Below, one piece after another: positions 19,819 to 30,122 of a stretch of DNA of 64,000 nt (its first letter is position 1; each line of letters opens with the position of its first letter). Position numbers and translations under genes: made by a program. Under the pieces are notes generated by a model. The model made no database searches and was not told the origin of the DNA. It saw only the letters and a program-made list of their open reading frames with translations. This DNA comes from Candidatus Coprousia avicola (GTDB lineage: Bacteria > Actinomycetota > Coriobacteriia > Coriobacteriales > Coriobacteriaceae), in contig DVMF01000068.1 of the NCBI GenBank assembly GCA_018715125.1, forward strand, positions 23,032 through 87,031. The letters are read 5' to 3'.

Positions 19819-20788
19819 TGCCTACCGGATGCTCGGCATCGTCGCCCTCATCCTCGTTATCGCGTTCGCCCTGCAGCTGGCGACGCTCCCTCCGGCGGGC
19901 ATCGCGCTCGTTCTTGTCGTGGTGACCGTCGTGTTCGCAGTGCTGTTCGCGAGCCGCCGCCGTGCTCGTGCGCAAGCGCGCCCGATGAGCGACGTGCGGG
20001 TCCGTACGCTCACGGCGCCCACGGGCGAGGAGGTGCGCGTGCTCGAGAGCGACGGCGTGTACCAGTCGGCGACCTATGTGGGGGAGCGGCGCTTCGAGCC
20101 GGTTTTTGCCTATCAGCGCGCCTTCGAGGTGCTGTTTGACGCCGATGAGCCCATGCGGGCGGCATGCGGGCACGGTATCGAGCGCGCGCTCGCCCTGGGC
20201 GGGGGCGGCTTCGCCTGGCCCAAGTACACGCTCCTGCGTCATAAGGACCTCGTGCTCGATGTGGTCGAGTGCGACCCGGACGTCATCGAGGCGGCGCGGC
20301 GCTGGTTCTATCTGGACGACCTCGCCGCGCGCGTCGACGGGCGCCTGCAGGTCATGGAGGTCGACGGCCGCGCGCTCATCGACGAGCTCGCCGACGGTAT
20401 GGAAAACGCCTCGACGCCCTTGGCCGTGCACAGCCGCGCACCCTACGATGCCATCGTGAACGATACGTTTACCGGGAGCGAGCCGGCGCGCTCCCTTGCC
20501 ACGGTGGAGGCAGCCCGCTCGATGCGCGCGGCGCTCAACCCCGGCGGCGTGTATCTCACCAACGTGGTATCCCGCGACGAGGGGAGGGACCTCGCCTTTC
20601 TGCGCGATGAGGTGGCGACGCTCTCTGCGGTGTTCGCGCACGTGCACATCATCCCCGCGACCGACGAGGACTGGGGCGGCGAGGACAACTACCTCGTGAT
20701 CGCGACGGACGGTCCCTACACCTTCTCGGGGTCGATCCCCTTTGACGAGGACTTCCTCGGCACGCCGCTCAGAGATGACGCGGCGTAG
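19805..20788 (+). CDS. Spermidine-synthase-like SAM protein with N-terminal TM helices
   Basis: MNMRDAYRMLGIVALILVIAFALQLATLPPAG (TM), then ALALGGGGFAWPKYTLLRHKDLVLDVVECDPDVIEAARRWFYLDD and YDAIVNDTFTG. Confidence 0.78.
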   Translation: MNMRDAYRMLGIVALILVIAFALQLATLPPAGIALVLVVVTVVFAVLFASRRRARAQARPMSDVRVRTLTAPTGEEVRVLESDGVYQSATYVGERRFEPVFAYQRAFEVLFDADEPMRAACGHGIERALALGGGGFAWPKYTLLRHKDLVLDVVECDPDVIEAARRWFYLDDLAARVDGRLQVMEVDGRALIDELADGMENASTPLAVHSRAPYDAIVNDTFTGSEPARSLATVEAARSMRAALNPGGVYLTNVVSRDEGRDLAFLRDEVATLSAVFAHVHIIPATDEDWGGEDNYLVIATDGPYTFSGSIPFDEDFLGTPLRDDAA

Positions 20789-20812
20789 GGACCGATTGCC
20801 CTCAACGGGAAC

Positions 20813-20848
20813 GGCCCGCCCGCGCACGGGACGCAGCGCGGGCGGGCC
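20813..20848. terminator. GC-rich hairpin between convergent genes
   Basis: GGCCCGCCCGCGC...GCGCGGGCGGGCC inverted repeat. Confidence 0.65.
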
Positions 20849-20872
20849 GAGGTTCAGCGGGTGCGGCGCGCG

Positions 20873-21313
20873 CTAGCGAAGCGCGAACTGCAGGTAATCT
20901 GCGGCGATGGCGGCGATCACCACGCCGGCAGCCATCGCGCCGAGCACGCTTTTGGGGCCGATGACGGCAAAGTGGCGGCGCCATCCCTCCATATCGGCGA
21001 GGGGCCGCTCGCCCTTTTTCCCCTTGAGCAGCAGCATGCCGGCGAGTACGAAGAGCATGAGGGCCGCTACGAAAAGGAGTGTGTCCTTGGCCGCCTCGAG
21101 GCCCGAGGAGAGGCCGGCGCCCCCCATAAGGGCGCCCAAGATGCCGGCGACAAGACCGAGAAGGATGCCGCCGCCCATGCCGAGGCCGAGGGCCTTGAGG
21201 ACGTCGCGGACGCCGGCCGCCCTCCCCGCGGTCTCACGGGGTGCGGTTGCGGCGCCGGTTTTTTGCGAGACGGCGCCGGTGCCCGCGCGCTTTGTCCTCC
21301 GCTTCTTGCTCAT
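20873..21313 (-). CDS. Small membrane protein of unknown function
   Basis: MSKKRRTKRAGTGAVSQKTG... with two or three hydrophobic segments. Adjacent to and co-oriented with oppF-like gene. Confidence 0.6.
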   Translation of the reverse strand: MSKKRRTKRAGTGAVSQKTGAATAPRETAGRAAGVRDVLKALGLGMGGGILLGLVAGILGALMGGAGLSSGLEAAKDTLLFVAALMLFVLAGMLLLKGKKGERPLADMEGWRRHFAVIGPKSVLGAMAAGVVIAAIAADYLQFALR

Positions 21314-22298
21314 CGTGCCGTTCCGGCGAGCTCGAGTGCGCGCGGGCAGGCGACAAAGTGCCCGGGCGTGACCTCGGTGAGCGGCGGCTGTGCGTCGCAC
21401 GCGCCCTCATGGTACTTGCAGCGGCCCTTGAAGCGGCATCCCGGCGGCGTGTTGATGGGGCTCGGAACGTCGCCCTCGAGCTTGATCTTCTTCTTCTCGC
21501 GCTCGCGCTCCACCTCCGGGTCGGGGACGGGGATGGCGGAGAGCAGCGCCTTGGTGTAGGGGTGCAGCGGGTTGGCGAAGAGCTCCTCGGAGGGTGCGAG
21601 CTCCACGAGCGTGCCGAGGTACAGGACGGCGATACGGTCTGAGATGTGCTTCACCATCGAGAGGTCGTGCGCGACGAAGAGATAGGTGAGGCCCATCTGG
21701 CGCTGCAGCTGGATGAGCAGGTTGACCACCTGCGCCTGGATGGAGACGTCGAGGGCGGAGATGGGCTCGTCGAGCACGATGAACTCGGGGTCCACGGCGA
21801 GCGCGCGGGCGATGCCGATGCGCTGGCGCTGTCCGCCGGAGAACTCATGCACAAACCGGTTGGCGTGCTCGCGGTTCAGGCCGACCATCTCGAGGCAGCG
21901 GAAGATCTTGTCCTGACGCTCCTGCTTGGTCTTGCAGAGCCCGTGGATGTCGATGCCCTCGGCCACGATGTCCGCCACGGTCATGCGCGGGTCGAGCGAG
22001 CCGTAGGGGTCCTGGAAGACCATCTGCACCTCGCGCTTGAACGCCTGGCGGTCGCGCCCGGAAAGCGCGTGCACGTCCTTGCCCTTGTAGAGTACCTCGC
22101 CGTCCGTCTTGTCGTAGAGGCCGATGCAGGTGCGGCCGCAGGTGGTCTTGCCGCAGCCGGATTCGCCCACCATGCCGAGCGTCTCGCCCTTGTAGATGTC
22201 GAGCGACACGTCGTCCACGGCTTTGAGGATGGAGCCGCGGCCCACGTTGAAGTACTTCTTCAGGTGCCGCACCGAGAGCAGCACCTCCTTGTCAGCGC

Positions 22299-22302
<4 letters not shown>
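21310..22302 (-). CDS. oppF: Oligopeptide ABC transporter ATP-binding protein (OppF-like)
   Basis: GMVGESGCGKTTCGRTCIGLYDKTDGEVLYKGKDV, EFSGGQRQRIGIARALAVDPEFIVLDEPISALDVSIQAQV. Confidence 0.92.
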
Positions 22303-23396
<1,094 letters not shown>

Positions 23397-23420
23397 GATG
23401 CACCCTTTCTTTCGTGCCGG

Positions 23421-24380
23421 CTAGTCGCGCAGCTTCGGGTCGAGGGCGTCACGCAGGCCGTCGCCCAGCAGGTTGAAGGCCATGACGATGATGCACAGGA
23501 TGAGGCAGGGGAACAGCAGCTGCGACGGGTAGAAGTCGAGCGTCTGCTGGCCCATCGAGATGAGCACGCCCAGGCTGATCTCGGGCGAGGTGAGGCCGAT
23601 GCCGAGGAAGCTCAGGCCCGCCTCGGTGAAGATGAAGTTGGGGATGGCCGTCGATGCGTCGAGGATGAGGATGCTGATCATGTTGGGCACGTAGTGCTTG
23701 AGGATGATGCGCAGGGGGCTCGCGCCCAGCACCTCGGCGGCGTAGACGTACTCGGATTCCTTGAGCTGCTTGATCATGCCGCGCACCTGGCGGGCGGTGT
23801 TGCACCATGCCGTGATGCTCAGGGCGACGAGCAGGGCGAAGAGGTTGTTGCCCAGAACCATCATGATGAGGATGACGAGCAGGAGGTTGGGCAGCGAGTT
23901 GATGACCTCGATGAAGCGCATCATGAGGTCGTCCACCCAGCCGCCGAAGTGCGCCATGATCGCGCCGTAGAGCGTGCCGAAGACGAGCTTCACCGCGGTG
24001 GCCACGAGCGCGATGATGACCGAGGCGCGCGCGCCCATCCACACGCGGCTGAACAGGTCGCGCCCGAGGCTGTCGGTGCCAAACCAGTACTCAGCGCTCG
24101 GGCCGAGGTTGCGGTCGGCGGTGTTCATGTCGAGAAGCGAGTACCCGCGCATATAGGGGCCCACGATCACCATGATGCACAGGAGGCCGAGGACGACGAG
24201 CGCCCCCATGGCGACGGGGTTCTTGCGCAGGCGGCGCCAGGCATCGGCCCAGTACGAGATGGTGGGTCGGTCGATGCGGTTCGCCTCCTCCTGCGTGAAG
24301 CCCACGACGCGGAAGTCGTCGGGCGTGAGCTCGGCTTGAGCGCCGGCGGCGGTTGTAGCGGCGACGTTGCAATCTGCCAT
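23421..24380 (-). CDS. oppC: Oligopeptide ABC transporter permease (OppC-like)
   Basis: LGPSAEYWFGTDSLGRDLFSRVWMGARASVIIALVAT, EVLGASPLRIILKHYVPN (EAA loop). Confidence 0.92.
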   Translation of the reverse strand: MADCNVAATTAAGAQAELTPDDFRVVGFTQEEANRIDRPTISYWADAWRRLRKNPVAMGALVVLGLLCIMVIVGPYMRGYSLLDMNTADRNLGPSAEYWFGTDSLGRDLFSRVWMGARASVIIALVATAVKLVFGTLYGAIMAHFGGWVDDLMMRFIEVINSLPNLLLVILIMMVLGNNLFALLVALSITAWCNTARQVRGMIKQLKESEYVYAAEVLGASPLRIILKHYVPNMISILILDASTAIPNFIFTEAGLSFLGIGLTSPEISLGVLISMGQQTLDFYPSQLLFPCLILCIIVMAFNLLGDGLRDALDPKLRD

Positions 24381-24392
24381 CGGTGTCCCTCC

Positions 24393-25352
24393 TTAGCGGC
24401 TTTCGGAGCCCGGCATGGAGATGCGCGGGTCAACCAGGGCGTACAGGATGTCGGTGATAAAGAGGACCACGATGTAGATGAGCGAGAGGAATACCGTGAG
24501 GCCCAACACGATCGAGAGGTCCTGATTGTTGACCGAGGTGACGAAATACTGGCCGATGCCCGGGATGGCGAAGATGCTCTCGATGAAGAACGAGCCGGTG
24601 ATGCACATGGCGACCGACATGGGCAGCTGCGTCATCACGGGGATGAAGGAGTTGCGCAGGATGTGGCGGCGCACCACCTGCGCGCGGCTGAGTCCCTTGG
24701 ACTCGGCGGTGAGGACGTAGTCCTGGTTCACCACGTCGAGCATCGAGGACTTGAGCAGGCGCGAATAGGTCGCCACATACGTGAAGCAGCCGGTGAGCGT
24801 GGGGAGCACCGTGTACTGCCAGCCGCCGAACCACAGCTGGGAGCCGGAGGGCCAGCCGATGCTCGGGAAGATGCGGAGCTCGCCGGCGAACACCTTCTGC
24901 AGCAGCAGGCCCAAGACGAAGTGGGGGATGGATATCAGGAGCACCGACAACCCCACCACGAGGTAGTCGGGGAGCCTGCCGCGCTTCGTCGCGGCGAGGA
25001 TGCCGAGGCCGAGGCCCACGGTCACGCCGAGCAGCATCTGCTGGATGCCGAGCCGCGCCGATACGGGCAGGCGGTCGTGCAGAAGGCCCTCGACGGTCTG
25101 GCCGGCGTAGACGAAGGACTCGCCGAAGTCGCCCTGCGCCATGTTGACCATCTGCGTGACGTAGCGCTCCATCATGGGCCGGTCGAGGCCGTAGCGCTCG
25201 TAGAGCTGGGCGCGGGTCTCGACGGGGAGCTTGTTGGCGCGCTCGGTCAAAGGATCGCCGGGTACCGCCTCGAGCAGGAAAAACGTTGCCGTCGCGATGA
25301 GGAAGAGCGTGAGGATCATCTCGAAGAACCGGCGAATGGTGTACTTGACCAT
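24393..25352 (-). CDS. oppB: Oligopeptide ABC transporter permease (OppB-like)
   Basis: MVKYTIRRFFEMILTLFLIATATFFLLEAVPGDPLTERANKLPVETRAQLYERYGLDRP. Confidence 0.92.
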   Translation of the reverse strand: MVKYTIRRFFEMILTLFLIATATFFLLEAVPGDPLTERANKLPVETRAQLYERYGLDRPMMERYVTQMVNMAQGDFGESFVYAGQTVEGLLHDRLPVSARLGIQQMLLGVTVGLGLGILAATKRGRLPDYLVVGLSVLLISIPHFVLGLLLQKVFAGELRIFPSIGWPSGSQLWFGGWQYTVLPTLTGCFTYVATYSRLLKSSMLDVVNQDYVLTAESKGLSRAQVVRRHILRNSFIPVMTQLPMSVAMCITGSFFIESIFAIPGIGQYFVTSVNNQDLSIVLGLTVFLSLIYIVVLFITDILYALVDPRISMPGSESR

Positions 25353-25490
25353 AAGACTGCCTCCATAGGCGGGGAAGGAGCCCGAGGGCTCCTTCCCAGT
25401 GAGACGGGCATGTAGGAGAAGCATACCGCAGCGCTATCGGCGCGGCCACCCCTCTCAGTCGGGGGCGTGCGGGCGCCCCCGGTGGGTGCC

Positions 25491-27197
25491 TCAGTTACCG
25501 CGGCCCTCGATGGAGGTGTGGTAGAACTCCTGGCTCGCGCCAAACGAGGACCAGCAGAAGCCCTTGACCCAGTTCTGGAGGAAGTACTCCTTCTCGGCGA
25601 AGTAGATCGGGACGACGGCGGCGTCCTCCATAAGCAGCGTCTCCGCCTTGGTGTAGAGGTCCAGGCGAACGGCGTTGTCCGTCTCGCCCTCGAGCGCATC
25701 GATGTAGCCGTCGAACTCGGCGTTGCTGTAGCCGCCGCACACGCTCTCAAACTCGCCGGTGTAGAAGCAGTTCAGGTAGTCCAGCGGATCGTTGTAGTCG
25801 CTGTACCAGCCGTTATAGTACGCATCGTAGTTGCCGGCCTCGCGCTCGGCCTCGAACAGCGTGTAGTCGCCCACGGTGTTGAGCTCGACGGTGATGCCGA
25901 GGACCTGCTGCCACATCTGCTGCACGTACTCGCGCAGGGAGTTGACCTCGGTGGTGCTGCCCTGGGTCAGGAGGGTGATGGTCACCTGCGAGAGGTCGGT
26001 GTCCATGCCGAGCTCGGAGAGGCCCTCCTGGAAGAGCGCCTGCAGCGCCTCGGCATCGCCCACGTACTTATCGTACTCATCCTTGAGCGGCTCGTCGACC
26101 TGGTCGCGGTAGGAGCTGCCGTCAAACTGGATGGCGGGGGAGATGATGGAGTAGGCGGGCTTGTAGCGGCCGAAGACGACCTCGATGATGTCGTCGCGGT
26201 CGAGGGCGTAGGAGAGGGCCTTGCGCACCTTGGCGTTGCCGATCACGCCGGACTTGCCGCCGTTCTTGTTGTCGAAGACGAGCCACTGGGTGCCGGGGTA
26301 GTCGGTGACGAGCCGCTGGATCTCGCCGGCCTCCGCCTTCTCCGCGTACTGCACGGAGTAGTCGCCGGAGGTCTGCAGGACGTCGAGCTCGCCGTTGTCG
26401 AACATGCCGGCGGCCGTGGAGTCCTCGTCGATGAGGTTCCAGGTGACGCTCTCGAGCTTCACGTTGTCGGCGTCCCAGTACTCGGGGTTCTTGGTCCAGA
26501 CCATGCGGTTGTCCTCAACGAGCTCGCTCATGCAGAACGGGCCGTTGTAGACGCACAGGCTCCAGTCCTTGCCCCACTGGTCGCCCGCCGCCTCGGCGAT
26601 GTCCTGACGGGTGGGGTAGAGCGGGGTCGCCACGAGCTTGGCCTCAAAGGTGGCGTCGGGCTCGGTGAGGGTGACCTGGAAGGTGTAGTCGTTAAGCGCG
26701 ACGAGCGCGATGTCGTCAGCCGAGCCGGTGCCCGCCTTGTACTCGGTCACGCCCACCACGTTGTCGATGTACCAGCTGTAGCTGTAGCCGTACTCGGGGT
26801 TGACGAGGCGCTTCCAGCCGTAGACGTAGTCATGGGCGGTCACGGGCTCGCCGTCGGACCATTTGGCGTCCTGGCGCAGGTGGAAGGTGTAGACCGTCTG
26901 GTCGTCCGAGATGTCGATGCGCTCGGCGCCGTCGAGGATGAACTGCTCGCCGTTCTCCTCGTCGGCAACGTCACGGTAGATGCCCGCGTAGCAGGCCGCC
27001 ATCATCCAGCGCCAGCCCATGTCTTGCACGTCGTAGTTGTTGCCAAAGCTGGCCACGCAGACGTTGAGGTTCTGGGTGTCGCCCTCGACGGGGCCCGAGC
27101 CTGCCGGCGCGCTGTCGCCGCCGGTGCAGCCGGCGAGCGCAAACGCTCCCGCCGCCACGGGGAGGGATGCCAAAAACGTCCTTCTGTCGAGTACCAT
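25491..27197 (-). CDS. oppA: Oligopeptide ABC transporter substrate-binding lipoprotein (OppA-like)
   Basis: Lipobox ...AFALAGCTGGDSAPAG; DQTVYTFHLRQDAKWSDGEPVTAHDYVYGWKRL, typical SBP family 5. Confidence 0.93.
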   Translation of the reverse strand: MVLDRRTFLASLPVAAGAFALAGCTGGDSAPAGSGPVEGDTQNLNVCVASFGNNYDVQDMGWRWMMAACYAGIYRDVADEENGEQFILDGAERIDISDDQTVYTFHLRQDAKWSDGEPVTAHDYVYGWKRLVNPEYGYSYSWYIDNVVGVTEYKAGTGSADDIALVALNDYTFQVTLTEPDATFEAKLVATPLYPTRQDIAEAAGDQWGKDWSLCVYNGPFCMSELVEDNRMVWTKNPEYWDADNVKLESVTWNLIDEDSTAAGMFDNGELDVLQTSGDYSVQYAEKAEAGEIQRLVTDYPGTQWLVFDNKNGGKSGVIGNAKVRKALSYALDRDDIIEVVFGRYKPAYSIISPAIQFDGSSYRDQVDEPLKDEYDKYVGDAEALQALFQEGLSELGMDTDLSQVTITLLTQGSTTEVNSLREYVQQMWQQVLGITVELNTVGDYTLFEAEREAGNYDAYYNGWYSDYNDPLDYLNCFYTGEFESVCGGYSNAEFDGYIDALEGETDNAVRLDLYTKAETLLMEDAAVVPIYFAEKEYFLQNWVKGFCWSSFGASQEFYHTSIEGRGN

Positions 27198-27529
27198 GAG
27201 GTCAACTCCTTCTGTCGACTTCGGTTATTAAATACACAGGACAATGACTACGCTACTGTATTTCTACGTCGGGGTGAAGGGAAACGTTCTGATTATCGAT
27301 TAGTAACAAGTAAGTGGTTGCCAGGGCGCTCCGAGCGGCAAAACGTGCCGAGTGGCGGTGGTTTGCGTTACCGATGCCGTCCGGGGTATCGCGACAAAAG
27401 TCTTGGCGCCTCGACCGTTTGCTGGCGCAACCATACCGTTAGCCCGTGACGGGACCGCTCGCGAAGCGTTTGCGCCGGGGCAGATGGCACCATCTTGTGG
27501 GGACGGGGAGTGCGGCAGGGAGGGTGCGT

Positions 27530-28813
27530 ATGCTGCAGCAGCGAGTCGACGGCGCGCCGCCGTGCGCGGCGCCCGCGCCGGTGGTTTCGCGTCGGGCGCT
27601 GTTGGCGGCGGTGGGCGCCCTGGGGCTGTGCGGCGCGCAGGCGCTCTCAGGATGCGCGCCCGCGGGCAAGGCCGGTGCGGGGCGGGCTGCCGATGCGCGG
27701 CAACCGGGCGCAACGTCGCGATCCGAGCTCGCCACCGTGTTCGACGCCGAAGCCGCGCCCCGGTCGCTCACGCTGTGCATGGTGGGCGACATCTTGGTGC
27801 ACGAGGGCGTGTGGATGAGCGGGGAGTCCGACGGCTCGCGCAGCTACGACCATCTTTTCGCCCAGGCGAAGCCGCATCTGCGAGCGGCAGACATCGCCAT
27901 CGTCAACCAAGAGACGATACTTGCGAGCACTGCGTTCGATCTTTCCGGCTACCCTACGTTCAACGGGCCGGTGGAGATCGCCGATGCCGAGGCGGCGGCA
28001 GGTGTGGACGTCGCCCTGGCGGCGACCAACCACGCCCTCGACAAGGGATTCGCGGGCATCAAGGCCGAACTCGCCTACTGGCGCGAGCGCCATCCCGAGG
28101 TCGTGTGCACGGGCATCGCCGACAGCCCGGCGGTCAATGACGGCGTCGCCATCTTGGAGCGCAACGGCATCAAGGTGGCGGTCCTCAACTTCACCGAGAG
28201 CACCAACGGCATTCCCTTGCCGGCCGACGCGCCGTTTTGCGTGCGCCTGCTCGACCGGGCGAAGGTGGAGGCGGACTTCGCGGCGGCGCGCGCGGCGGGT
28301 GCCGACATCGTCGTCATCTGCCCGCACTGGGGGAGCGAGTACGCCTACGAACCCAATGCGGCGCAGCGCGCGTGGGCGCAGGCGTTTTGCGAGTTGGGCG
28401 CCGACGCCATCATCGGCACGCACACGCATGTGATCGAGCCGGTGGAGCTGCTCTTTGGCGCCGACGGCCGGCGGGTCCCGGTGTTCTGGTCGCTGGGAAA
28501 CTTCATCTCGTGGCAGAACCGCAAGGACACCATGGTGGGCGGCATGGCGGAGCTCGCGTTCGAGAGGTCGGCGGACGGAGCGGTGCGGGTGACGTCCGCG
28601 CGCCTCACGCCGGTCATCTCGCACCTGGCGCTGAGTCCGCAGATGTCCTCGTATCCCATCGCCGGCTATACCGAGGACCTCGCCCGCGCCAACGCCGTGC
28701 GCCGCGAGCCCGGCTGCGAGGACTTCAGCTTGAGCTGGTGCCACGACTTCTGCCGCAGGGTGCTCGGCGATGGCTACGATGCCACCGCCGACGTCTACCG
28801 TCTCACAATGTAG
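27530..28813 (+). CDS. CapA family (poly-gamma-glutamate synthesis-like) metallophosphoesterase-fold protein
   Basis: TLCMVGDILVHEGVW, DIAIVNQETILA, ATNHALDKGFAGI, DADIVVICPHWGSEY, IGTHTHVIEPVE. N-terminal SRRALLAAVGALGL...SGC signal/lipobox. Confidence 0.85.
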   Translation: MLQQRVDGAPPCAAPAPVVSRRALLAAVGALGLCGAQALSGCAPAGKAGAGRAADARQPGATSRSELATVFDAEAAPRSLTLCMVGDILVHEGVWMSGESDGSRSYDHLFAQAKPHLRAADIAIVNQETILASTAFDLSGYPTFNGPVEIADAEAAAGVDVALAATNHALDKGFAGIKAELAYWRERHPEVVCTGIADSPAVNDGVAILERNGIKVAVLNFTESTNGIPLPADAPFCVRLLDRAKVEADFAAARAAGADIVVICPHWGSEYAYEPNAAQRAWAQAFCELGADAIIGTHTHVIEPVELLFGADGRRVPVFWSLGNFISWQNRKDTMVGGMAELAFERSADGAVRVTSARLTPVISHLALSPQMSSYPIAGYTEDLARANAVRREPGCEDFSLSWCHDFCRRVLGDGYDATADVYRLTM

Positions 28814-29028
28814 ATAGCGTTTGGCGACCTCCCTCCCGCCGCGTTGCACCACGTTGTGCGCGCAGCGAGGCCTAACAAGATTTTCCGTGTGTTTTGCGTC
28901 GAACGTTGCCAGATACCCGATTCGGATCCTGACGCCTATCAGTCAGGTTGCCTCCTATGATGCTTTATATGCTTTACACCATATAGCTGTTTCATTACCA
29001 TGGAAGAAAGCGATCCGAGGAGGCGGCT

Positions 29029-29553
29029 ATGACTCAAACGGGCGCCGCGGTAAAGAGGCCGATGCGGAAGAACGCGGCGAGCGCGAAGGCGGTTGCGGAT
29101 CCGACGGCGAGTCTCCGGACGGCACGCTCCGCGTATCCGGAGCGCCCGAAGGGGGAGCATGCGGCGAAGAGTAAACATAAGACCGCCCAATCCCAGGTAA
29201 ATGCGCGCATCGACGCAAAATTGAAGGCGGAGGGTGATGCCGCTCTCGCTGCGGCAGGGTTCACGCCCACGCAGGCCGTGCGCATGCTGTGGACGCTCGC
29301 CGTCCGCTGTCAGGGCGAGCCGGAGAAGCTCCGCGCAGCGCTTGATCCGGATTCTGCCGAGCCGTCTGAGGACGAACGTGCCGAACGGCAGCACAAGGTT
29401 GAGGCATACCATTCATGCCTTTCGCAGGGGCAAAACGTTCGGGCTGCATTGGGCATAACCGGGGTGGATCCGGATCGGGAGGGATTGTCCGATCAGGAGT
29501 ATACCGACCTCCTTAGGGGGGAGCATTTCCGGGAGAAGGGCTATCTGCTATGA
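29029..29553 (+). CDS. RelB/DinJ-type antitoxin with basic N-terminal extension
   Basis: QVNARIDAKLKAEGDAALAAAGFTPTQAVRMLWTLAVRCQGEP (RHH DinJ-like) after ~55 Lys/Arg/Ala-rich residues. Overlaps the PIN gene by 4 nt. Confidence 0.78.
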   Translation: MTQTGAAVKRPMRKNAASAKAVADPTASLRTARSAYPERPKGEHAAKSKHKTAQSQVNARIDAKLKAEGDAALAAAGFTPTQAVRMLWTLAVRCQGEPEKLRAALDPDSAEPSEDERAERQHKVEAYHSCLSQGQNVRAALGITGVDPDREGLSDQEYTDLLRGEHFREKGYLL

Positions 29554-30044
29554 AGAACCCGCCGACACTCCTTCTCGATACGAATGTCTGGATCGACGCT
29601 TTTGATGGGGGTCGGGAGCAGCATATGCGCGCTCACGCCTTGCTCGACACCGCGTTTGAGCACGGTGTATCGTTGGCGTTCGCTGTGAGCAGCTTGAAAG
29701 ACGTCTACTATGCGCTCTCGAGCGCCTTGAAGCGCCAGAGCCGAGCGGTACATGGAGTGCTGAGTGAGGAAGACGCGCGATCGGCGGAAGTATATGCATG
29801 GGCGTGCGTCCAGAACATGCAGGAGATCGCAACGCCCGTCGCGGTAGATGTCTCGGACGTGTGGCTTGCGGGGAAGTTCCGCAATCAGGTGCATGACTTC
29901 GAGGACGCGCTCATAGCGGCGGCAGCATCGCGCTGCCATGCCGAAGCGCTCGTCACGAACGACGAGCGCTTCTTGCGGCACAGCCCGGTGAATGCAATGG
30001 ACGCGGCGGATGCGCTCAAATATGTGATGCTGTCGACGTTGTAG
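29550..30044 (+). CDS. PIN-domain ribonuclease toxin
   Basis: LLLDTNVWIDAFDG...DFEDALIAAAASRCHAEALVTNDERFL, PIN acidic residues. Confidence 0.85.
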   Translation: MKNPPTLLLDTNVWIDAFDGGREQHMRAHALLDTAFEHGVSLAFAVSSLKDVYYALSSALKRQSRAVHGVLSEEDARSAEVYAWACVQNMQEIATPVAVDVSDVWLAGKFRNQVHDFEDALIAAAASRCHAEALVTNDERFLRHSPVNAMDAADALKYVMLSTL

Positions 30045-30122
30045 CCCTTGGCATGCTGAAAACCCTAAGAGTCATTTGACGTGGGAATGGGCTGAATGGC
30101 GCACGTCCCCAATCAACCCTTT

